Source: Methylomagnum ishizawai (GTDB lineage Bacteria > Pseudomonadota > Gammaproteobacteria > Methylococcales > Methylomonadaceae). From it: a stretch of 64,000 nt of DNA. The translations under genes were made by a program, and so were the position numbers. How positions within the stretch are numbered: position 1 is the first letter of the stretch; every line of letters begins with the position of its first letter. Under the pieces are notes generated by a model. That model ran no database searches. It saw only the letters and a list, made by a program, of their open reading frames with translations, and was not told where the DNA came from. The DNA is taken from NCBI GenBank assembly GCA_945861705.1, contig CAMAVM010000003.1, positions 1 to 64,000 of the forward strand, given 5' to 3'. This document shows positions 27,660 through 35,165 of the stretch, piece after piece.

Positions 27660-28100
27660 ATGACAAACGAGATTTTTCAAAACAAAACCAAAGTATTAAC
27701 CGTTATTAAATGGCTGCTGTGCATTACGGCCTTAATCTACTCGATTAAATTTCCTGATGTTATTGCCCATTCCATTGTTGTGGGAGTTCATACATTTTAT
27801 GAAGCAACCTCTTTTTTGCTAGAAGAGCTGTTAACGCATAGTTTTGGTTTTGATAAGGCTTTGGCACAACTGATTGTGTTTTATTTGAGCATCGTCGTCG
27901 GTATCGGTACAACCGTGTTGTTATGGCGGCAATTGTTGACATTGCTACGAAGGCTTCGGGATTACCTCATCTTCAAACTGTACACCTACAAATATCAGAC
28001 ACTGTATGCTTGGCACAGCAAGCGCACAAACCAGAAAATCAAACTTATCCTTATTCACTCCGTCTGGATGAGCAGTGCGTTTATGTTCCTGTTGACGTGA
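27660..28100 (+). CDS. Small membrane protein, paralogous to the one at 47802
   Basis: A 146-residue protein with three or four hydrophobic segments (VIKWLLCITALIYSI, LIVFYLSIVVGIGTTVLL, and the C-terminal SVWMSSAFMFLL). The central HTFYEATSFLLEELLTHSF then AQLIVFY resembles HLIIEVVEIALDRLIEIIF then ELIVFY in the protein at 47802-48224, so the two form a family I cannot name. It follows the TolC-like gene by 27 bases with an AGAGGA ribosome-binding site, so it may be the last gene of the secretion operon. Confidence 0.7.
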   Translation: MTNEIFQNKTKVLTVIKWLLCITALIYSIKFPDVIAHSIVVGVHTFYEATSFLLEELLTHSFGFDKALAQLIVFYLSIVVGIGTTVLLWRQLLTLLRRLRDYLIFKLYTYKYQTLYAWHSKRTNQKIKLILIHSVWMSSAFMFLLT

Positions 28101-28173
28101 AATGACAGCAGCTTGCGTACCCAACCCATTTACTTTAATCACTTTTACTTAAACTTAAAGCGGAGCAATCACA

Positions 28174-28822
28174 TGAAAACACTCACGAAAGCAATGCAAG
28201 ACAGCATCACTCCTGTTATGGCATTGGAATTGTTAAAAGAAGGCAACAAGCGGTTTGAGAATAACATAAAGGTCAGCCGTAACCTATTACAACAAGTCAA
28301 CTAAACCTCCGATGCTCAACACCCGTTCGCCATCATCTTAAGCTGCATCGATTCCCGCACGTCCGCTGAATTGATATTCGATCAAGGTTTAGGTGATATT
28401 TTCAGCGTACGGATTGCAGGCAACATCATCAACGAAGACATCCTAGGCAGCATGGAATTTGCCTATAAAGATGCAGGCTTGAAATTCATTGTCGTGCTGG
28501 GTAATACCAAATGCGGTGCAGTCAAAGGTGCTTGCGACCATGTTGAAATGGGCAACCTTACTGCCTTATTGGCTAAACTGCAACCTGCTGTTTATGATGA
28601 AAAAACGGAGACAGAAAACCGCCATTCAGGTAACGATGATTTTGTGGAAAAAGTCTCGACTATCAATGTAAAACGCACGGTACACGCCATCTTAGAGTGC
28701 AGCCCAATTTAAAAGAAATGCTAGAGTATGGTTCTATCGGTATCGTGGGTGGCAGCCATGAAATTTCCACAGGCGAAGTGACTTTTTATGAAGATACGTC
28801 AGTCATCAACCAAGTTTCTTAG
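28174..28822 (+). pseudogene. Beta-carbonic anhydrase, disrupted
   Basis: The conceptual product is a beta-class carbonic anhydrase: start MALELLKEGNKRFENN, zinc-ligand motif SCIDSRTS, VRIAGNIINEDILGSMEF, and the C-terminal GSIGIVGGSHEISTGEVTFY. Three defects are visible. An in-frame TAA at 28302-28304 stands where CAA (Gln) is expected. LGNTKCGAV has asparagine where the zinc-binding histidine should be (LGHTKCGA). A one-base deletion in a T-run near 28708 shifts the frame before LKEMLEYG. The gene is dead, and the loss of a metal ligand argues against simple sequencing error. Confidence 0.9.
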
Positions 28823-29095
28823 GGTCATTCAACCATCTGTACTGCTGGATATTGCATAAGTAGTTATGGAAAAGCCATGCTAAGGGGAGTGATCGAACAG
28901 CCGATCAAGCTTCACAAAAAATATCTTTGGCTCGTATCCTGCCATGGATGGTCTAGGAGATTTATTTTATGGTTTATTACGCCATCTGATTGAACAACTA
29001 AAACAGAAGCACGCCTAATTAACGACTTGCTACGGTTTTAATGCTTCAACTCGACGGGCAATCTTGCTTGAAATACTTACAATCAATATCTTTGG
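28823..29095. other. Intergenic debris between the carbonic anhydrase pseudogene and tRNA-Lys
   Basis: No intact gene is present. One short frame (about 28895-29019) ends YPAMDGLGDLFYGLLRHLIE and so on to a TAA, and may be the tail of a lost gene, but I cannot assign it. The area looks like decaying DNA contiguous with the pseudogene. Confidence 0.35.
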
Positions 29096-29171
29096 TGGTG
29101 GGTCGTGCGCGGCTCGAACGCGCGACAACCGCATTAAAAGTGCAGTGCTCTACCAGCTGAGCTAACGACCC
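29096..29171 (-). tRNA. tRNA-Lys (TTT)
   Basis: A cloverleaf on the minus strand: acceptor GGGTCGT/ACGACCC with encoded CCA, D-arm GCTC/GAGC, anticodon stem CTGCA/TGCGG with loop CTTTTAA, and T-loop GTTCGAGCC. The length of 76 nt is normal. It stands alone. The AT-rich interval from its 5' end to 29539 holds no gene I can support. Confidence 0.95.
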
Positions 29172-29539
29172 AACAAAGACTTACAATTATAACAATCAGC
29201 CGAATATTTGCAAGATATTATTCTTGTAATCTGATTGATATTGCCTCGACCTCATTTCAGTACAGAGTTTTAACGTTCTTGCACAATAAATTTTTGAGCA
29301 GAATTTTCTGTACGATACTAAAAAGAAACACGGCGTTAAATCGAGGTTTTAGCAACGAAAGTGAGCTATCCAATCTGCATCGAAAAAATTGATTATGTTC
29401 GTCAGGAATTCTCGCAATCGTGCTATCAAGTTACATTTAGTTATTTTTGGCAACATTAGTGGTGTCGATTTAGATTGCCTCGCCGCAAAGTACAGTATGA
29501 GTTATATTTATGATTTAATAGGCAATTAGTAAAAATATA

Positions 29540-29642
29540 CATGGCTATATACAAAGCACAGGTTAGTCAAACTAACCTGTAGAAATTTCAAAGTGTTGGC
29601 TGAAATAAATCCTGCACAACCTGCAACTTGTATATAGCCATG
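29540..29642. repeat. 103-base inverted-repeat element (MITE-like) with internal hairpin
   Basis: CATGGCTATATACAA (29540-29554) and its exact reverse complement TTGTATATAGCCATG (29628-29642) are 15-base perfect ends. Inside, CAGGTTAG-TCAAA-CTAACCTG (29559-29579) forms a second perfect hairpin. No coding capacity is present. It lies ~70 bases upstream of slyD, so it could also shape the slyD leader RNA. A non-autonomous mobile element is one reading. Confidence 0.65.
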
Positions 29643-29709
29643 AAAATATAAGACAACAAATACACAAAACGGTATCATACCCGACATTTTTAAATAATAA
29701 GGTTTTACC

Positions 29710-30189
29710 ATGCAAATTGCCAACAATACTGCCGTAACTATTCACTATACTTTGACCAACGATGCGGGGGAAGTACTTGACAGCACGGCTGGCGGTGAAC
29801 CGATGGTTTACTTACATGGTAAGGGAAATATTATTTCTGGACTGGAAAAAGCACTGAATAATAAAAATACCGGCGATAAATTCGATGTGCGTATTGAGCC
29901 AGAAGACGCTTATGGCGAATTTAGTGAGGATATGATTCAAGTTGTGTCAAGGGAGATGTTTGATGGCATAGACGATTTGGAAGTCGGAATGCAATTTCAC
30001 GCAGCAGTAAATTCCGGTTCAGGTATTGTCACCATCATGAAAATAGACGGTGATGACATAACAATTGATGGCAATCATCCCATGGCAGGTTTGGCTTTGA
30101 ATTTTGCCATAGAAATTGTTGGTGTAAGATTAGCCACCAAGGATGAAAATTCACACGGACATATCCACGGTGCGGGATGTAATCACTAA
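29710..30189 (+). CDS. slyD: FKBP-type peptidyl-prolyl isomerase SlyD
   Basis: A 159-residue protein. The FKBP half has VTIHYTLTNDAGEVLDST and GLEKALNNKNTGDKFDV, with the insert-in-flap chaperone domain between ~70 and 125 (PEDAYGEFSEDMIQVV onward) and a short His/Cys tail (HGHIHGAGCNH) that can bind metal, as in SlyD. It acts as a folding helper and metal carrier in hydrogenase and copper/nickel metabolism in other bacteria. The next gene is convergent. Confidence 0.92.
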   Translation: MQIANNTAVTIHYTLTNDAGEVLDSTAGGEPMVYLHGKGNIISGLEKALNNKNTGDKFDVRIEPEDAYGEFSEDMIQVVSREMFDGIDDLEVGMQFHAAVNSGSGIVTIMKIDGDDITIDGNHPMAGLALNFAIEIVGVRLATKDENSHGHIHGAGCNH

Positions 30190-30202
30190 ATGATGTCTGT
30201 TA

Positions 30203-30240
30203 ATTGAACCCATCGTGTAATTCTGTGGGTTCAATTTTTT
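30203..30240 (+). terminator. Rho-independent terminator after slyD
   Basis: ATTGAACCCA (30203-30212) pairs with TGGGTTCAAT (30226-30235), followed by a run of T. It overlaps the last codons of the convergent gene at 30231-31178. Confidence 0.8.
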
Positions 30241-31178
30241 GCCCGTCTGATTAAACTATCAAGTACATCGGGTACAAAACGTTCTGCAAATCCTGATATA
30301 AAACACAATATAAGGAGCTTTGCAGTTTGGGCAGAATCGTAAGGCGCACACAGAAATTTGCCGATAAAGTTTTGCGATGAGCTGACGTTACATTCTGCAT
30401 TCTCATTCGGCTTAGGCAGTAAGTCCAAAATATTGACTAACTGGGATCGGGATAGCAAGTACACCAGCACCGAAAACACCGCGCCACTGACCACTAAGGA
30501 AATCATGTAGGAATTCGACATGCCCTGACCGATGTCTGACGAATTAATCGCAGAATCGGTAAAATTTGTTGTGGTGTTAGAGGCTTGCTCAAGCCGCTGC
30601 AATAAGCTAACAACCGCGCCAATCATCCCAAAATAAACGGTAAGTAATATTAGCTGCCAGCTTTGTCCGGTGCTTGTGTGGTTGGTAAGCGAAAATATGC
30701 CGATGCCCGCTATCAGTAACGCAAAAAATATAAAAATAGGGATTTCTTTTTTCTTATTAATGGCAAGGTTTCTTTGCATTCGATAATAATTCATCCGTTG
30801 CATTTGTCGGGTAATATTAACGGCATCCTCTTTCAAAACTAGGTAGCTGTTTGGGGTGACATCTAGCTTTAAGGTCTCGTTATTAATATGTTCAGGGAGA
30901 CTTGTTAAGTAGTTGTCATAAACTGCATCACCCGCTTGAATGCGAAATTTTTCTCTAATTATCCACATTCTGCGTGATAATTCGTCCTTCGACAGGCTTT
31001 TAAGCATAAAAATCTCCATTGACCACAGTTGTGGCAAAGTTGGTACACTAAAATCTGGCTTGTTTGGGTCTAACCCGTACGCCGCCAGAAACGCGATTTT
31101 TCGATCACTATCGAGTAATAAAAAATCAGCTTCTATTGCTTTTTTAACTTCATCAGAATAAGAATTTGATACGTTCAT
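30231..31178 (-). CDS. Membrane protein of unknown function
   Basis: A 315-residue protein. Residues 1-140 are soluble and charged. Four hydrophobic segments follow: IFIFFALLIAGIGIFSL (~150-167), LILLTVYFGMIGAVVSLL (~180-197), MISLVVSGAVFSVLVYLL (~225-243), and a last one around ~290 (LLILCFISGFAERFV). The N-terminal part (SVPTLPQLWSMEIFMLKSLS) has no motif I know. It is convergent with slyD and divergent from fhcB. No function is proposed. Confidence 0.7.
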   Translation of the reverse strand: MNVSNSYSDEVKKAIEADFLLLDSDRKIAFLAAYGLDPNKPDFSVPTLPQLWSMEIFMLKSLSKDELSRRMWIIREKFRIQAGDAVYDNYLTSLPEHINNETLKLDVTPNSYLVLKEDAVNITRQMQRMNYYRMQRNLAINKKKEIPIFIFFALLIAGIGIFSLTNHTSTGQSWQLILLTVYFGMIGAVVSLLQRLEQASNTTTNFTDSAINSSDIGQGMSNSYMISLVVSGAVFSVLVYLLSRSQLVNILDLLPKPNENAECNVSSSQNFIGKFLCAPYDSAQTAKLLILCFISGFAERFVPDVLDSLIRRAKN

Positions 31179-31514
31179 AACTGTGCGACTCCGGGCTGAC
31201 TTAAAGCAATTTAGTGAGCTAGTAAAATTCTTGCCGAAATTAGTTTAGTTTATAAAAGCATATTCAAAAACAACGAATTGTGATGCGTAAAATTAACAGC
31301 AAAATGCGGTAATATTTCACAGACAGGAGTATAAAATTGATCTACCGCGTTAGGTCGGATTTAACCATATATACTATATAGCCAGATGATTGCTGTTCGC
31401 GGCTGTATAGATATCGATAACTCGCCATCGCAGCCATATCCAAGACATAATCAGTTATTAGAGTTAAAATATAAGCATTAAATCGTAGCAAATAAACACA
31501 GCAGGGGAGTTTTA
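31179..31514. promoter_or_regulatory. Promoter/leader region upstream of the fhc operon
   Basis: A 336-base AT-rich gap between divergent genes. It holds TATATACTATATAG near 31367-31380, a plausible -10 zone. GCAGGGGAG at 31501-31509 is a strong ribosome-binding site and decides the GTG start of fhcB at 31515. No further gene or riboswitch is evident. Confidence 0.4.
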
Positions 31515-32789
31515 GTGACTGTAATAACCGAGGTACCTAGTCCGTTTTGCGGGGTCGGCACGGATGATCTGACAGTTCAGGTGGATGGCGTTGCTATAAA
31601 AGTGACCGCTAACGGTTGTGTTGTTAATACGCCTGCGTTTGAGCAAGCCTTGGGTGATGCTAACCCCAGAATCGCAGCCAAGGTCGTTAGCCTTCAAGAA
31701 GCCGTTAGTAAAGCAGCAAGCTTATTGGCACAAACCAAACAACCCGTTATTGGCGGCTGTGCAACGGATGTCAACGGAATGCGGGGCTTATTGTCTCTGG
31801 CCGACCATACTGGCGCAGTCGTCGACAACATGGGTTTCAACGCCGCGCGCAATAATTTCCTGACCCTGCAAGACTCCGGCTGGATGAACACGACCTTGGC
31901 GGAGGTCAAAAACCGTTGCGACCTGCTGGTGGTAGTTGGCACTGACTTGGAAACCTTGGTGCCGCGCTTTTTTGAGCGTTATCTCTGGAATGAGGCGATG
32001 TTCCTGGAAGACAGCAAGCAGCGGCAAGTCATCTATCTGGGCAAAGCGCCTTCGGGTAATGCTTCAACTTCCCCAGATGGGCAGAAAGCGCAAGTGCTGG
32101 CTAGCGATGACGGCGCACTGCCCGAAGTTGTTGGCGTGTTAAGGGCTTTGGTCAAAGGCCAGCCGATCCGCGCTGAACAAGCGGGCGGTATTGCGGTTGC
32201 CGATTTACAAAGCATTGCCGATAAGCTCTTAGCCGCCAAATACGGTGTTGTCACCTGGGGTGCGGGCGCATTGGGTATCAACAACCATGCCGAACTCATC
32301 GTGCAAACGGTTTCGGAGATGATTAAGGATATCAATGATAAAGGCACACGTTGTTCCGGCTTGCCGTTGGCAGGTAAGGACGGCGACCTGACTGCTAACC
32401 AAGTCTGCGGTTGGACGACGGGTTATCCGGCGCGGGTGCGGTTTAGCAAGGGTTATCCCGAATACGACCCTTATCTGTACGACACCGTAGCCATGATAAG
32501 CAACGGCGAAGCGGATGTGTTGCTGTGGGTGCAGGCATTCAACGTCAACGCCAAACCGCCCGTGTACGACATTCCGACGATTGTGGTAGGCCGTTGCGGC
32601 ATGTTATTCGATAAGGAGCCGGATGTTTTCATCCCTGTCGGCACACCGGGTATCGACCATGTCGGACATGCTTATCGTACCGATAATGTCGTCGCCATCC
32701 GCCTAAAAAAACTGCGCGATGTTGGTTTGCCAAGCACGGCGGAAGTCCTAAGTGCCATTGAACTCGCATTGCAAGGAGCGTCGGCATGA
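31515..32789 (+). CDS. fhcB: Formyltransferase/hydrolase complex subunit B
   Basis: A 424-residue homologue of formylmethanofuran dehydrogenase subunit B. SPFCGVGTDDLTVQVDG at the N-terminus, QPVIGGCATDVNGMRG and WTTGYPARVRFSKGYPEYDP are family-typical. In the bacterial complex this subunit has lost the molybdopterin/redox role. The Fhc complex converts formyl-tetrahydromethanopterin to formate. It starts with GTG, placed by the GGGGAG box just upstream. It overlaps fhcA by 4 bases. Confidence 0.93.
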   Translation: MTVITEVPSPFCGVGTDDLTVQVDGVAIKVTANGCVVNTPAFEQALGDANPRIAAKVVSLQEAVSKAASLLAQTKQPVIGGCATDVNGMRGLLSLADHTGAVVDNMGFNAARNNFLTLQDSGWMNTTLAEVKNRCDLLVVVGTDLETLVPRFFERYLWNEAMFLEDSKQRQVIYLGKAPSGNASTSPDGQKAQVLASDDGALPEVVGVLRALVKGQPIRAEQAGGIAVADLQSIADKLLAAKYGVVTWGAGALGINNHAELIVQTVSEMIKDINDKGTRCSGLPLAGKDGDLTANQVCGWTTGYPARVRFSKGYPEYDPYLYDTVAMISNGEADVLLWVQAFNVNAKPPVYDIPTIVVGRCGMLFDKEPDVFIPVGTPGIDHVGHAYRTDNVVAIRLKKLRDVGLPSTAEVLSAIELALQGASA

Positions 32790-34462
32790 TTATCAAACTG
32801 ACAGGCGGTAAAGTCTACGACCCGGCTAGCGGCATGGCAGGGATTATCCAAGACCTTTACATCAAAGACGGTAAGATTATCGCTGACCCGATAGACAGGG
32901 GCGGCGACCAGCCCGTCGATAAGGAATACGACTGCCGGGGCAAAGTCATCATGTCCGGTGCGATTGACATGCACACCCACATCGGCGGCGGCAAGGGCAA
33001 TATCGCCAGGACGATGTTGCCGGAAGACCATCGCAAAGATCCCGTAGCTCGTACCGACATCACCCGTTCCGGCAATGGGCACGCCATGCCCAGCACGTAT
33101 GTGACGGGCTATCGTTACGCCGAGATGGGTTATACCGCCGGTTTTGAACCTGCCGTGTTGCCGATCAATGCTCGTCAGGCGCACATGGAAATGGCGGACA
33201 TCCCCATCCTGGACAAGGGCGGCTACGTCATGTTGGGCAGTGACGATTATTTCTTGCGAATGCTGACCGCCAAAAAAGACCAAAAAGCCATTAATGATTA
33301 CGTCGCCTGGACGATACATTCCGCCAAAGCGATTGGTGTTAAGGTGGTTAACCCAGGCGGTATCAACGCATTCAAATTTAACCAGCGCAAACTGGATTTG
33401 GATGAACAAAATAGCCATTATGGCGTAACACCGCGCGAAATTTTGCGCGTATTGGCTACTGCTGTAAAAGAAATCGGCATTAAACATCCCTTACATGTGC
33501 ATGGCTGTAACCTGGGCGTTCCAGGCAATATGCAAACTACGCTGGATACCATCCAAGGTATCGGTGGTTTGCCCATGCACTTAACCCATATCCAATTCCA
33601 CAGTTATGGTACAGAAGGCGATCTCAAGTTTTCTTCTGGCGCGGCGCAAATTGCCGAGGCCGTTAACAAAAACAAAAATATTACGATAGATGTTGGGCAG
33701 ATTTTATTTGGTCAGACCGTAACGGCATCGGGCGATAACATGCGCCAACATGCTAACCATAAGTATGCCAGCCCGAATAAATGGGTGTGCATGGATATTG
33801 AATGCGATGCTGGTTGCGGCGTTGTGCCATTCAAATACAAAGATCAAAACTTTGTTAATGCTCTGCAATGGGCGATTGGCCTGGAAACCTTTTTGTTGGT
33901 TGATGACCCTTGGCGCATTTTCCTGACCACCGACCACCCTAACGGTGCGCCGTTCACCAGTTATCCACATTTGATACGCCTGTTGATGGACAGGTCTTTC
34001 CGTAATGAAGTCTTGGCGACCATCCATCCCCAAGCGCAACTTATGACGACGTTAGGCTCAATCACTCGCGAATACACCCTGGATGAAATCGCCATTATGA
34101 CCCGCGCTGGTGCGGCGAAACTCATCGGCCTGAAAGACCGTGGCGGCCTAGCCCCCGGTTACTTTGCCGACATCACCGTCTACACCGACAACGCCAACCG
34201 CGAAGCCATGTTCACCAAACCGGATTACGTGTTCAAAGACGGCGAATTGGTCGTGGTGGACGGCAAAGTTGTTCATACCAAGTGGGGTACGACGCACATT
34301 GCTAAACCCGACTACGACCCATCGGTAGAAAAAGACTTACAAGCCTATTTTGATAAGTATTTGACGATGAAATTGGGCAATTTCAAGATTAGCGATGACG
34401 AGATTACCGAGGATGGCAGGGGGAGTTTGTCGGTGCATCCATTGGCAGAAAAATCATCATAA
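32786..34462 (+). CDS. fhcA: Formyltransferase/hydrolase complex subunit A
   Basis: A 558-residue amidohydrolase-fold protein. The metal-binding HxH is in GAIDMHTHIGGGKGN (~residues 58-62), further histidines are in HPLHVHGCNLGVPGN, and TTDHPNGAPFTSYP carries the catalytic-aspartate region. In Methylobacterium FhcA hydrolyses the formyl group from the methanofuran-type cofactor to formate. It follows fhcB by translational coupling. The usual next gene, fhcD, is delayed by a toxin-antitoxin pair here. Confidence 0.95.
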   Translation: MIIKLTGGKVYDPASGMAGIIQDLYIKDGKIIADPIDRGGDQPVDKEYDCRGKVIMSGAIDMHTHIGGGKGNIARTMLPEDHRKDPVARTDITRSGNGHAMPSTYVTGYRYAEMGYTAGFEPAVLPINARQAHMEMADIPILDKGGYVMLGSDDYFLRMLTAKKDQKAINDYVAWTIHSAKAIGVKVVNPGGINAFKFNQRKLDLDEQNSHYGVTPREILRVLATAVKEIGIKHPLHVHGCNLGVPGNMQTTLDTIQGIGGLPMHLTHIQFHSYGTEGDLKFSSGAAQIAEAVNKNKNITIDVGQILFGQTVTASGDNMRQHANHKYASPNKWVCMDIECDAGCGVVPFKYKDQNFVNALQWAIGLETFLLVDDPWRIFLTTDHPNGAPFTSYPHLIRLLMDRSFRNEVLATIHPQAQLMTTLGSITREYTLDEIAIMTRAGAAKLIGLKDRGGLAPGYFADITVYTDNANREAMFTKPDYVFKDGELVVVDGKVVHTKWGTTHIAKPDYDPSVEKDLQAYFDKYLTMKLGNFKISDDEITEDGRGSLSVHPLAEKSS

Positions 34463-34490
34463 ATGTTGGTTATTTTCATATCATTTGCTT

Positions 34491-34781
34491 ATGAAACGGG
34501 TTAAGGCACTCGATATCTTAAATAAAATTAAACCAGAGCTTGTAAAAAGTTATGGGGTTAGTCAATTAGCTTTATTTGGTTCGACTGCAAGGGATGAAGC
34601 AACTGAAGAAAGCGATGTTGACATATTGGTAAGTTTCGATGGTGTTGCGACTTCGTCGCGTTACTTTGGAGTCCAGTTTTATTTGGAAGATAACCTTGGT
34701 TGCACGGTTGATTTAGTCACCGACAAGGCAGTGCGACCGGAGTTGCGTCCGTATATCGAAAGGGAAGCGATTCGTGTCTAA
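34491..34781 (+). CDS. MNT-family nucleotidyltransferase (putative antitoxin)
   Basis: A 96-residue minimal nucleotidyltransferase. The motif LFGSTARDEATEESDVDILV has G30-S31 and the metal-binding pair D42/D44. MNT proteins pair with HEPN RNases and, in characterised cases, AMPylate a tyrosine of the toxin. The ATG at 34491 is chosen because the upstream frame runs back into fhcA. It overlaps the HEPN gene by 8 bases. It sits 28 bases after fhcA, inside the fhc operon. Confidence 0.88.
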   Translation: MKRVKALDILNKIKPELVKSYGVSQLALFGSTARDEATEESDVDILVSFDGVATSSRYFGVQFYLEDNLGCTVDLVTDKAVRPELRPYIEREAIRV

Positions 34782-35133
34782 CTGCACTAGGGAAAGGGAA
34801 TGGCATTTTTATGTGGATGATATGATCGGCTTTACCGAAAAAGTCATTGCTTACACAGACGGGTTAAATCAACAGGAATTTACCCAAAGCGGACTGAATT
34901 ACGATGCGACTTTACGGAATTTGGAGTTAATCGGCGAGGCGGCAACGCATATTTCCGATGATGTCCGTAATAATTTTCCAAATATACCTTGGCGGCAAAT
35001 TATTGCCACACGTAATCGGTTAATTCATGGTTATTTGGGAATCGATAATGACACTTTGTGGAGCATTATCGAAACTGATATTCCGTCTTTGTTGAAAGAA
35101 TTGTTTGCCATGCAACAAGACATAAGGCGTTAA
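34774..35133 (+). CDS. HEPN-domain (DUF86) putative RNase toxin
   Basis: A 119-residue all-helical protein with the HEPN RNase motif Rx4H (R80...H85 in RNRLIHGY) and Tyr87, the position that MNT partners modify in the Rx4HxY type. LRNLELIGEAATHIS is the usual second helix of DUF86. It starts with GTG at 34774, overlapping the MNT gene. It ends 32 bases before the fhcD-fhcC fusion, so read-through expression with C1 genes is expected. Confidence 0.87.
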   Translation: MSNCTREREWHFYVDDMIGFTEKVIAYTDGLNQQEFTQSGLNYDATLRNLELIGEAATHISDDVRNNFPNIPWRQIIATRNRLIHGYLGIDNDTLWSIIETDIPSLLKELFAMQQDIRR

Positions 35134-35165
35134 CTATAAGTAATGTTAAATATGAGCAAAAAATT

